From: Sphingomonas alpina
Lineage (GTDB): Bacteria; Pseudomonadota; Alphaproteobacteria; Sphingomonadales; Sphingomonadaceae
Assembly (NCBI RefSeq): GCF_014490665.1
Contig: NZ_CP061038.1
Location: 1,116,001 to 1,180,000, forward strand
Length of the DNA stretch: 64,000 nucleotides
Direction: 5' to 3'
Positions 51,725 through 59,561 of the stretch are shown one piece after another; the stretch's first letter is position 1; each line of letters opens with the position of its first letter. The notes below the pieces were generated by a model. It was not told the origin of the DNA, made no database searches, and saw nothing but the letters and a program-made list of their open reading frames with translations. The position numbers and the translations under genes were made by a program.

Positions 51725-52264
51725 ATGTCGCAACCTTTTATCGGCGAAATTCGGATGTTCGGGGGCAATTTCCAGCCCTTGGGTTGGGCGTTCTGCGATG
51801 GCCGCCTGCTCGCCATCTCCGAGAATGATGTGCTGTTTCAGCTGATCGGCACCACATATGGCGGCGACGGCCAGAGCACCTTCGCTCTGCCTGATTTGCG
51901 TGGCCGATTGCCGGTGCACATGGGAACGGGGCCGGGTCTGACGACTCGCGTCATCGGCGAAAAGTCGGGCAGCGAAGAGGTCACGCTGAACGTCGGCCAA
52001 CTGCCGGCGCATAGCCATACGCTGGTCGCGTCGACTGCCGCTGCGACACTGCCTTCGCCCGCCGGTGCATTGCCCGGGGCGGTCAATCCAACCGCAACCC
52101 AATATTCCTTCTATGTCACGCCCGGGACGAGCACGATGAATCAGACGCCAATGGCCGCGACGAGCATCTCGCCGATCGGTGGCAGCCAGGCACATGAGAA
52201 CCGGATGCCGGCGTTGAACATATCGTTCATCATTTCGCTGTTCGGCGTCTTCCCCTCGCAGTAA
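51725..52264 (+). CDS. Phage Tail Collar domain protein 2
   Basis: A 179-residue paralogue of its neighbours. GEIRMFGGNFQPLGWAFCDG, LLAISENDVLFQLIGTTYGG and STFALPDLRGRLPVHMGTG form the collar domain; the C-terminal half ends SQAHENRMPALNISFIISLFG. It has the QLPAHSHTL motif where copy 1 has EIPEHDHQL. 33 bp after copy 1, with ACGGAGAATT before the ATG, and 16 bp before copy 3. The set probably assembles together, as such triplets recur in proteobacteria (family knowledge). Confidence 0.9.
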   Translation: MSQPFIGEIRMFGGNFQPLGWAFCDGRLLAISENDVLFQLIGTTYGGDGQSTFALPDLRGRLPVHMGTGPGLTTRVIGEKSGSEEVTLNVGQLPAHSHTLVASTAAATLPSPAGALPGAVNPTATQYSFYVTPGTSTMNQTPMAATSISPIGGSQAHENRMPALNISFIISLFGVFPSQ

Positions 52265-52280
52265 TCAGGAGCCTCGGACG

Positions 52281-52820
52281 ATGTCTTCTCCATTTGTAGC
52301 CGAGATTCGGATCTTCGGTTTCAACTTCCCGCCAAGAGGCTGGGCGTTCTGCGCGGGTCAGATTCTGCCGATTTCGCAGAACACCGCGTTGTTCTCGCTG
52401 CTCGGCACGACCTATGGCGGCAATGGCACCACGACCTTTGCGCTGCCCAATCTTCAGGGCCGCGCACCCATGGCCCCCGGGCAGGGGCCGGGCCTGAGCG
52501 ACTATGTTCTTGGCGAAGAGAGCGGCGTGCGCGATGTCACGTTGTTGATCAGCGAGATTCCCGCACATGACCATGTGCTCAACGCTGCGACGCTCACCCC
52601 GGCCAACCCGGCCCAGAACGTGCCGACCCCGAACAGCGGCGCTCAACTGGGTATCTCGAACCCGGGCAACGCCTATTCGTCGGTGGCGACGCCGGCGGTG
52701 GCGCTGGCCAATGAGGCGCTTCTGCCACAGGGGGGTGGGCAGCCGCATAACAATCTGCAGCCCTTTCTCACGGTGAACTTCTGCATCGCGCTGCAGGGCA
52801 TCTTCCCCGCGCGTAACTAG
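52281..52820 (+). CDS. Phage Tail Collar domain protein 3
   Basis: Third paralogue, 179 residues. EIRIFGFNFPPRGWAFCAGQ, ILPISQNTALFSLLGTTYGG and TFALPNLQGRAPMAPGQG are the collar domain; EIPAHDHVLN and GQPHNNLQPFLTVNFCIALQG complete it. CAGGAGCC lies before the ATG. 16 bp downstream of copy 2 and 16 bp upstream of a GNAT gene, so all four are likely on one transcript. Confidence 0.9.
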   Translation: MSSPFVAEIRIFGFNFPPRGWAFCAGQILPISQNTALFSLLGTTYGGNGTTTFALPNLQGRAPMAPGQGPGLSDYVLGEESGVRDVTLLISEIPAHDHVLNAATLTPANPAQNVPTPNSGAQLGISNPGNAYSSVATPAVALANEALLPQGGGQPHNNLQPFLTVNFCIALQGIFPARN

Positions 52821-52836
52821 GCGCGGTGACGGATCG

Positions 52837-53382
52837 ATGATGGCGGACGCCGGGTTTCCGTTTGAACTCCCGGCAACGCTGGTTGTTCAGGGTTTTTCGT
52901 TGCGCCCTGAAACCGACGCGGACGTACCGTTCGCGATGCGCCTCTATGCCTCGACTCGCGAGGGCGAACTGGCGCAGGTTGACTGGAGCCCGGAACAGAA
53001 ATCCCTGTTCCTGGCGCAGCAATTCACCGCGCAGCGCCATCACTACAAGACCCAGATGGACTGTCGTTTCGCGCTGATCGAGCAGCATGGTGTGCCGGTC
53101 GGCCGGCTCTATCTGGAGCCGCGCCAGACTCAGATATCGATGGTCGATATCGCGCTGATTCCCGAAGCGCGGGGCAGGGGCGTGGGGCGAGCGATTATCG
53201 AGGCGCTGATCGCTACGGCGGCAACCTCAGGTCGAGGGGTCGGCATTTTCGTCGAACGCTTCAATCCCGCGTTGAGGCTCTATCGCCGCCTCGGTTTTAC
53301 CGAGATCAGCGAGACGGAAGTCTATCTCGAAATGGAGCGGAAGTATCAATCGGCCGATGATCAGCCAAAGCAGGCCTCATAG
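52837..53382 (+). CDS. GNAT-family N-acetyltransferase
   Basis: A 181-residue GNAT enzyme. FSLRPETDADVPFAMRLYAST is the first strand and helix, MVDIALIPEARGRGVGRAIIEALIATA holds the acetyl-CoA pyrophosphate loop (R-G-R-G-V-G), and FVERFNPALRLYRRLGFTEI is motif B. It follows the third Tail Collar gene by 16 bp, and a GNAT member in this position is a recurring neighbour of such genes. It could acetylate one of the collar proteins, but the substrate is not readable. The end overlaps the convergent DUF6916 gene by 22 nt. Confidence 0.88.
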   Translation: MMADAGFPFELPATLVVQGFSLRPETDADVPFAMRLYASTREGELAQVDWSPEQKSLFLAQQFTAQRHHYKTQMDCRFALIEQHGVPVGRLYLEPRQTQISMVDIALIPEARGRGVGRAIIEALIATAATSGRGVGIFVERFNPALRLYRRLGFTEISETEVYLEMERKYQSADDQPKQAS

Positions 53383-53660
53383 CTGACGCCTGACTTATCC
53401 TGCGCGACCGGCACCAGGAATAGCGCCATATCGCCCATCTCGGCATGGCTGAGCGAATAGATGGCTTGTGGCCGGATGGTCGCTTCGCTCGATTTGAACA
53501 ACACCGAAAACTGGGCGCGCCGTTCGGCTCCGGAAGAGGCGCTCAACGCGGTGACTTCGGTCAATGCCAAGTCGGCGACTTGCCCCGCTTCGTCGGTCAG
53601 GACAAATATCGTTCCGATATGGCGCTCGAAATTTTCACATACGAGCATGTCGTCAGCCAT
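53361..53660 (-). CDS. DUF6916 family protein
   Basis: A 99-residue protein. NFERHIGTIFVLTDEAGQV, LTEVTALS, AQFSVLFKSS, QAIYSLSHAEMGDMALFLVP and a terminal YEACFG match DUF6916, a small beta-rich family that recurs next to Tail Collar genes. Two ATGs (53666 and 53660) follow a strong GGGGGGAG; 53660 gives the better spacing. It converges on the GNAT gene, overlapping its 3' end by 22 nt. Probably part of the same assembly as the collar proteins; function unknown. Confidence 0.75.
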   Translation of the reverse strand: MADDMLVCENFERHIGTIFVLTDEAGQVADLALTEVTALSASSGAERRAQFSVLFKSSEATIRPQAIYSLSHAEMGDMALFLVPVAQDKSGVSYEACFG

Positions 53661-53744
53661 GGTCATCCACTCCCCCCTTGCCACCCGATTCCGCTGGACA
53701 AGCCGTGAGCGATTGATCGCGCAGAATCAAGGTATCCGCATGGC

Positions 53745-56132
53745 CTATTTCGCCTTGTCGGGCACTGCGGCGAGGTCCTGGAACGATCGGTTGCCGATCG
53801 GATAGTCTCGCCAGCCGACCCGATCGAAATGCCACCATTCCTGGGAATAGACGGTGAAACCGTCGCGCTCCATCGCGGTCCGTAGCACTTCGCGGAGCCA
53901 TCTCTGCTCATCGCTTCCGCCGACATAGTTGGAATAGGACCGGCTGGAGAATTCGTCATAGCGCCCGGTCGTCACGATCGGCGCGCCGGTGCGAAGGTCG
54001 ACCATGGTCAAATCAACGGCCGCGCCGCGATTGTGGCGCGATCCCTGGCTTGGGTCGGCGACGAAGACCCGGTTGGCTGGTGGCGTGGCATCCCAGAACA
54101 TCTTGGTGACGTACCAGGGGCGATACGCGTCATGGATCAGCAGGCCGAAGCCTTGCGACGTTAGAGACTTGTGGATTCGTCCGATCGCTTCCGCGGCGGG
54201 ACGCTGCATGAACGCGCCAGCGCGTTCATAGATTTTCTGACCCATGAAATTATTGGTGGCGGCGTAGCGGATATCGAGACGGAGCCCGGGCTCGACCTGG
54301 GTCAGCGCAATCAGGTCAGATGCTTTGGCGGAACTGGTTTCGACCGGCGGCCTGGCCGCCCGCGCGCTGCTTCGCAGGGCGTCAATGCCCGTATTCATGA
54401 CCGAGCGAACCGCAGCCTCTGCTTCCGCGCCAAAGTCACGCCGCGGAAATCGGATCGTGCCCAATAGTGCGGCAGTCACCTTGCCGGAAGCGTCCCGTTC
54501 GAAGCGCAGGGATTCCAGCGGATAGAGTCCGACACGTTCCGGAAAGGCATAGCGATCGGCTTCCAGGCGCCGCAGCGGCGCCCAGTCCGTCCACTCGATG
54601 CGGGCATAGGGCTTGCCGTCGCGCTGATAGATGCGGAGCACATTATAGTCCCAGCCATATTCACCGATCAGGCTCGCCAACTCGGCGTCTGGCTTCGCGG
54701 GCCGCGGCCAATCCGCACGTGCATACCGCAGCCCCGCAAGCTCGACCCAGCTTGCATCCGGCGCGAACGCAAGCGTGTCGCTGAAATATTGCGCGTCATC
54801 CAGATAATAGCGATTGCCGGCCTGCCGCACTTCTGCGGCCACTTCGGGGCCGTCGAGCACCAGGCCGCCATCGAAAACGCGAACATTGACGCTGTCGCCG
54901 CCATTCACGAAGCGGCCCGATTTCGACGCCGCCGCGGTGTCCGATATGCGCTGGGTTTTCACCCATTGCGGGAGTGGCTTTCCCTCCCGCGCGGCGAGCA
55001 GGCTGCGCAGCGCAAAACTGCCGATGCGTTGTGCGGTCGGGCCGGCATCCACCGTGCTGAAAACGATCACCCCGATACCGGCATCGGGCATCAAGCGAAC
55101 ATCGGTCGCATGGCCGTATACCGCCCCGCCATGACCAATGGTCCGCTGGCCGTCGAGCTCGCCAAGCACAAAGCCCAGGCCGAAGCTCCGTGCATCGGGC
55201 ACGGCCGGATATTGCGCGCGCCACATCTCGGCCAGGCTGCTGCTTTGGAGAAGCGTGCCCTTGCCGCCGGGCAGTGCGCCCGAATTCAGCATCGCTGTAA
55301 CGAACAGGCCGAGATCACCGACATTCGTGTAGAGATTGCCTGCCGCCGGCGTCCCGAGATCGATCGCCGGGGCCGCCCACCGACCGCCGTCGAACGACGC
55401 CATCTGTGCATAGGCAATGGGGGTCTTGAGGTCGGCGTGCACGAAGCTGCTGGCGGTCATGCCGAGTGGCGCGAGCACCAGGTTTCGAACTGCCTCTTCG
55501 AAGCGCATGCCGGTAACGCGCGCGACCACTTCGCCTACCACGGCGATACCCGCGTTGGAATATTTGGTCATCGCGCCGGGTTTCGCCACCAGGGTCGTGG
55601 TGTTGAGACTGGCGACGGTATCTGCCTGTCCTTTGGGCGTGGCGTCGAAATAATTTCCGCGCGGCGGCTCGCGGACCAGACCGCTACGATGGGTCATCAA
55701 CTGCCGCAGCGTGATCGCCACCCCAAAGGGGTTGTGCGGCGAAAATTCCGGCAGATACCGCGTGACCGGCGCGTCGAGATCGAGTTTGCCCTGTTCGACC
55801 AGCTTCATCACCGTGACATCGGTGAACAATTTGCTGACCGATCCTGCCCGATAAAGTGTTGCGGGGGTGGCTGGCCGGCTGTCGGCGGCATCGACCGTGC
55901 CCCAGGCCGCGGACCAGATCACTCCTCTCCTGTCGACCAGCGCAACAGTGATTGAGGGGATTGCCTTGTCCGTGCGTTCGGCGCTCGCGGCCACATCGAT
56001 ATTACGGGCAACCGCCGCGATGACGTCGGCGGAAGAGGGCGCGGCGGAGGGCAGGGCGGGATTGGATTGGGCCGTCGCCGGATTGGCACCGGCTACCATC
56101 ACGGCAAGCAGGATCGGGAAGCGTCGGATCAT
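53745..56132 (-). CDS. Beta-lactamase-fold hydrolase fused to VanX-type D-Ala-D-Ala dipeptidase
   Basis: An exported 795-residue two-enzyme protein. MIRRFPILLAVMVAGANPATAQ is the signal. Residues about 45-390 are a PF00144 serine hydrolase with SVSK at 98-101, YSN (TKYSNAGIAVVG) and HGG (IGHGGAVYGHA). A middle region of beta strands (about 400-580) is followed by an M15D domain: IHDAYRPWYVTKMFWD, zinc ligands in SRHNRGAAVDLTM (698 on), and EWWHF at about 765. VanX-type enzymes cut D-Ala-D-Ala. The start at 56132 is 4 bp past the stop of the class A-like lactamase gene; an upstream start would overlap it. Together they suggest breakdown of D-peptides outside the cytoplasm. Confidence 0.9.
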   Translation of the reverse strand: MIRRFPILLAVMVAGANPATAQSNPALPSAAPSSADVIAAVARNIDVAASAERTDKAIPSITVALVDRRGVIWSAAWGTVDAADSRPATPATLYRAGSVSKLFTDVTVMKLVEQGKLDLDAPVTRYLPEFSPHNPFGVAITLRQLMTHRSGLVREPPRGNYFDATPKGQADTVASLNTTTLVAKPGAMTKYSNAGIAVVGEVVARVTGMRFEEAVRNLVLAPLGMTASSFVHADLKTPIAYAQMASFDGGRWAAPAIDLGTPAAGNLYTNVGDLGLFVTAMLNSGALPGGKGTLLQSSSLAEMWRAQYPAVPDARSFGLGFVLGELDGQRTIGHGGAVYGHATDVRLMPDAGIGVIVFSTVDAGPTAQRIGSFALRSLLAAREGKPLPQWVKTQRISDTAAASKSGRFVNGGDSVNVRVFDGGLVLDGPEVAAEVRQAGNRYYLDDAQYFSDTLAFAPDASWVELAGLRYARADWPRPAKPDAELASLIGEYGWDYNVLRIYQRDGKPYARIEWTDWAPLRRLEADRYAFPERVGLYPLESLRFERDASGKVTAALLGTIRFPRRDFGAEAEAAVRSVMNTGIDALRSSARAARPPVETSSAKASDLIALTQVEPGLRLDIRYAATNNFMGQKIYERAGAFMQRPAAEAIGRIHKSLTSQGFGLLIHDAYRPWYVTKMFWDATPPANRVFVADPSQGSRHNRGAAVDLTMVDLRTGAPIVTTGRYDEFSSRSYSNYVGGSDEQRWLREVLRTAMERDGFTVYSQEWWHFDRVGWRDYPIGNRSFQDLAAVPDKAK

Positions 56133-56136
56133 GGCC

Positions 56137-57162
56137 TCAGCCGACCAGAAGGAAATAGTCATAGGCAGCGCGCGAAATGTCGGCGATCACCCGCTCCTGC
56201 ACCTCGATGCCTTTGGTATCCCCCTTGATATAGACGGCGATCGCGAACTTGCTTCCATCGGGCAGGGTGACCAGGCCGACGTCGTTGGCAATGCTCATCA
56301 AGGTACCGGTCTTGTGCGCGACCACGGTGCCGAGGGGGAGCAAACCCTTGAGACGCTTTTCTCCCGTATGGCAGCGTTCCATGATCGCGAGCAGCGCCTT
56401 GGTACTGGCGGCGCTGACGGCCTTGCCCGACTGAATCTTCAGCAACAGATCAAGCATCGCTTCCGGTGTCGAGCTGTCGCGGGAATCATCATTGAAGGGT
56501 TTGTTCGGTCTCCCGCTCGTGTCCCGCTCGCGCTTGGAGGGATCTGCCGCAAAAGCGGCTTCGATCTGCTCGGCAAAGGTTCCGGGTCCCGGTACGATAT
56601 CTAGAGCGCGGTAGATGATATGGGCCGTGTCGGCGTCGACTCGTTGACCGGTCACGCCAAGGCCGCGAAGCCATGCGGTCACGGCCGCCGGGCCACCTGC
56701 CTGTGCCGTCAATATATCCGTCGCGGTATTGTCGCTGCGGGTCAGCATGAGCTCCAACAGATTGTGGAGTGACAGCGACACGCCGGGATGCGGCGTCTGA
56801 TCGGCGATTCCGTCAGAGGCCACGATGATGGCCGGGTCCACTGTGATCATCTGGTCAAGGGTGAGTTCGCCCTTGTCGATCCGGGAAAAGATCGTCCCGG
56901 CCACGGCAATCTTGAATGTGCTGGCCATCGGAAACGTCGTGCCGGCATTGAGCGTGGTCCGGACATTGCCGTCGACGCGCTGAACGGCGACGCCGACGCT
57001 GCCATCGGTCTGCTTTGCCAGGCGGGCGAATTCTTCTGCCAATCGCACCCTGGCGTCCACCGTCTTGGCATTCGGTGCGGCCTTGGCGGGCGCGGCAAGC
57101 AAGGGTGAACCCGCCAGAAGCATGAACGCACTGGCTGCGGACAGGAGAGATTGCCGTTTCAT
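56137..57162 (-). CDS. Class A-like beta-lactamase-fold protein lacking Glu166
   Basis: A 341-residue exported PF13354 protein. Signal MKRQSLLSAASAFMLLAGSPLLA. Motifs STFK (PMASTFKIAVAG), SDN (TRSDNTATDIL) and KTG (VAHKTGTLMSIANDVG) are all present. The Glu166 of class A enzymes should be 34 residues past SDN; that place reads DADTAHI with Thr, and about 35 extra residues precede the DSRDSSTPEAM stretch that normally ends the omega loop. It may therefore be a D,D-peptidase or slow hydrolase instead of a true resistance enzyme. The ATG at 57162 is chosen (AAAAGGG upstream). Operon with the VanX fusion; divergent from an XRE-cupin regulator. Confidence 0.85.
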   Translation of the reverse strand: MKRQSLLSAASAFMLLAGSPLLAAPAKAAPNAKTVDARVRLAEEFARLAKQTDGSVGVAVQRVDGNVRTTLNAGTTFPMASTFKIAVAGTIFSRIDKGELTLDQMITVDPAIIVASDGIADQTPHPGVSLSLHNLLELMLTRSDNTATDILTAQAGGPAAVTAWLRGLGVTGQRVDADTAHIIYRALDIVPGPGTFAEQIEAAFAADPSKRERDTSGRPNKPFNDDSRDSSTPEAMLDLLLKIQSGKAVSAASTKALLAIMERCHTGEKRLKGLLPLGTVVAHKTGTLMSIANDVGLVTLPDGSKFAIAVYIKGDTKGIEVQERVIADISRAAYDYFLLVG

Positions 57163-57391
57163 GGAGACCCTTTTCATATTTTGCGCGAACCGGGCCGGCG
57201 AGATCCGTCCGCCCAATTCAGTGATCCTTTCAAATTTTTCTATTTTGTCAACTGATGTCCTGATTGGGCGATTGGTGCTGCGGTGCATTTGGCTGCCGTG
57301 GCAAATGAAATGGATGTTTTTCCGGGTTTTTCCTGCACGCCGACAATGGTACCAAATATGCTAATCGAGAAAATCGCGTGAAAGGATTGCA

Positions 57392-58054
57392 ATGCGGCCT
57401 GCCAGTCTTCGTGAATCGCCGAACGGTGATCCACGGGCCCTTGCGGAAGACAATCCGGGCGCGGTCTTGCGAGAAATCCGAAAGGAGCTTGGCCTGACAC
57501 TTGCCGATGTCAGCCAGCGTACGGGGATGCCTGTCTCCACGCTGTCCAAGGCGGAAACCGGCAAGATGTCGCTCAGCTACGAAAAATTGCTGCGGATCAG
57601 CCGCGGGCTCGACATCGATATAACCAGGCTCTTCTCAACCGGGGTGCCGTCTCCCGTTACCCGCAGGACGGCCACAGGCCGTCGCAGCATCACCCTGGCG
57701 GGTGAGGGGCCCTCGATCCGCACTGCGACCTATAATTATATCTACCCGTCCGCGGACCTGCTTCACAAGACGCTGAATCCAATGATCATCGACATCAAAG
57801 TACGATCGATCGAGGATTTTGGCGAATTGATGCGCCACCCGGGTGAGGAATATGCCCTGGTCCTTGAGGGGCAATGCGAATTTTACTGCGATCTCTATGC
57901 ACCGTCCCTCCTCAATAAAGGGGACTCGGTCTATTTCGACGGCGCGATGGGACATGGATATGTGGCCGTTGGTGACGGTCCGTGCCGTATTCTTTCGATA
58001 TGCTCGGCCACGCAGGATGATCTAAAATCAGCCCTGCAGCCGATCAACGATTAG
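57392..58054 (+). CDS. XRE-cupin transcriptional regulator
   Basis: A 220-residue regulator. The N-terminal helix-turn-helix (AVLREIRKELGLTLADVSQRTGMPVSTLSKAETGKMSLSYEKL region, about 24-68) is XRE type; the C-terminal cupin (HPGEEYALVLEGQCEFYCDLY, LNKGDSVYFDGAMGHGYVAV, about 145-205) binds a small ligand. This architecture often controls amino acid or polyamine use. It lies between two divergent sets: the class A-like lactamase/VanX operon on the minus strand and the second DgcN cassette downstream. Either or both could be targets. Confidence 0.9.
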   Translation: MRPASLRESPNGDPRALAEDNPGAVLREIRKELGLTLADVSQRTGMPVSTLSKAETGKMSLSYEKLLRISRGLDIDITRLFSTGVPSPVTRRTATGRRSITLAGEGPSIRTATYNYIYPSADLLHKTLNPMIIDIKVRSIEDFGELMRHPGEEYALVLEGQCEFYCDLYAPSLLNKGDSVYFDGAMGHGYVAVGDGPCRILSICSATQDDLKSALQPIND

Positions 58055-58259
58055 GATCGTCTCTAAAACCGAAATTCGGCGCGGCCGCTTTATCGGTACA
58101 AGTCCCACCGCATCGATTGGCTGACTCGGCGTGCGCCAATGGCGCCCGAGAGCGCCGCGGCTCGACCGAAGGCGCCATAAATCTCATCAATTATGGGCAT
58201 CCTTCTTCGGCCTGACATCTCCAGGCGGGATTGGTGCGTCCAAAAACCCTATTGCAATT

Positions 58260-58280
58260 ATCATATATTGAAAATATGAT
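58260..58280. promoter_or_regulatory. Palindrome in dgcN2 upstream region
   Basis: ATCATAT (58260-58266) and ATATGAT (58274-58280) are perfect 7-bp arms around ATTGAAA. It lies in an AT-rich stretch 230 bp before dgcN2 and just after the XRE-cupin gene, so binding by that regulator is the simplest idea. Confidence 0.45.
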
Positions 58281-58319
58281 CCTAATCAGGATAAAGATGA
58301 TAACAGGGAGGGCTGGCGA

Positions 58320-58406
58320 ATGCAGTCATTGTCATGGGCCTTGCGCCGTCGAATGGCTGCCGGCCTCACGGAAATCCATCGGATCGAGAATGTAAGGCGA
58401 GCGTAG
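58320..58406 (+). CDS. Possible 28-residue leader peptide
   Basis: Starts MQSLSWALRRRMAAG with AGGGAGGG 6-7 nt before the ATG, the strongest ribosome site nearby, and ends at a TAG 105 bp before dgcN2. Too short to classify; it may be a leader ORF or the remnant of a lost gene. Confidence 0.3.
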   Translation: MQSLSWALRRRMAAGLTEIHRIENVRRA

Positions 58407-58511
58407 TTGCGGCGTCTCGATCCACTCAACTGACGACTTTCGCCGGGCGACCCCGGATCAGCCAGGTAGCGAGTTTGGCTGCCGATCTTCCTTTTTGATG
58501 TGCAAGGATGA

Positions 58512-59561
58512 ATGGTGAATATCAATACGCCTTTTACTGCAGACGCCAGCGCGCTGCGCCTGCCTCAACCCTATCTTTTGTTCCTGGGCGACACGACCGA
58601 GGCCGGGTTTGCGAAGACCGCTTATGGCTTGCGAGACTGGGCGCCGGACAAATGTACGGGCGAATATGCCTTGCCTGAGGCGACGGTGAGCACGGGGCTG
58701 CCTGCACTCACGCCTGCCGAAGCTCATGCCCGGGGCGCGCGGTCGTTGCTGATCGGCGTCGCCAATAGTGGCGGGGTGATCCCCGCAATCTGGGTGTCGG
58801 CGCTGATCGAAGCGCTCGAGGCGGGGCTGGACATCGTCAGCGGCATGCATGTCCGCCTGGCGGACGTGCCCGGGCTGGCCGCGATCGCCGGGAAGCTTGG
58901 GCGGCAGCTCATTGACGTTCGCCATCCGCCGGCTGGCTTGACCGTGGGGACCGGGCGCAAGCGGACCGGCAAGCGGCTGCTGACCGTCGGCACCGATTGT
59001 GCGCTGGGCAAGAAATACACCGCGCTCGCCGTGTCACAGGCTCTTGTCGCGCGTGGGCTCGACGCAGATTTTCGCGCTTCCGGACAGACCGGGATCATGA
59101 TTGCCGGTGGCGGCATTCCGATGGATGCGGTGGTCTCCGATTTTGAGGCGGGTGCCGCCGAATTGCTCAGCCCGGATGCCGCGCCGGACCATTGGGATGT
59201 GGTCGAAGGGCAGGGTTCGCTGTTCCATCCCGCTTATGCTGCCGTCTCGCTCGGTCTGCTCCATGGCAGCCAGCCCGACGTCATCATCGTCTGCCACCAG
59301 CCCGGCCGGACGATCATGCTCGGATCCGATTCCTATGCTCTGCCAAGCCTGGAGGAGACGATCGATCTCAACCTGCGGCTTGGCGCCCGGACCAATCCCG
59401 CGATCCGCTGCGCGGGACTTTCCTTCAACACCTCGCATCTCGGAGAAGAAGAAGCGATCGCGGTGATGGCTGAGGAAAGCCGCAGGCTTGGCCTTCCCGT
59501 TGCTGATCCGATCCGCGGCGGCGACCAGTTCGCGCGGCTGATCGACAGCTGTCTTGCATGA
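58512..59561 (+). CDS. Second DgcN-type (DUF1611) protein
   Basis: A 349-residue paralogue of the DgcN at 36136-37140. LPQPYLLFLGDTTEAGFAKTA is the N-terminal motif, Walker A is GTDCALGKKYTA at 160-171, then FRASGQTGIMIAGGGIPMDAV and WDVVEGQGSLFHPAYA. AAGGATGA precedes the ATG. Its stop overlaps the next gene (ATGA), a permease. No DgcA epimerase follows in this cassette, so the product might be used as an N-acyl-D-amino acid directly or handled by the DgcA of the first operon. N-acetyltransferase activity is inferred from the family. Confidence 0.83.
   Translation: MVNINTPFTADASALRLPQPYLLFLGDTTEAGFAKTAYGLRDWAPDKCTGEYALPEATVSTGLPALTPAEAHARGARSLLIGVANSGGVIPAIWVSALIEALEAGLDIVSGMHVRLADVPGLAAIAGKLGRQLIDVRHPPAGLTVGTGRKRTGKRLLTVGTDCALGKKYTALAVSQALVARGLDADFRASGQTGIMIAGGGIPMDAVVSDFEAGAAELLSPDAAPDHWDVVEGQGSLFHPAYAAVSLGLLHGSQPDVIIVCHQPGRTIMLGSDSYALPSLEETIDLNLRLGARTNPAIRCAGLSFNTSHLGEEEAIAVMAEESRRLGLPVADPIRGGDQFARLIDSCLA

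Larger units (their letters stand above)
58055..58511. other. Intergenic region upstream of second dgcN cassette
   Basis: About 457 bp. AT-rich between 58240 and 58300, containing a palindrome (58260-58280) and a probable promoter zone. A short frame with a strong ribosome site is at 58320-58406. Nothing else recognisable. Confidence 0.55.

Noticed and set aside
51182..52820. Prophage
   Set aside because: Only Tail Collar domains are present; no capsid, portal, terminase, integrase or lysis gene.
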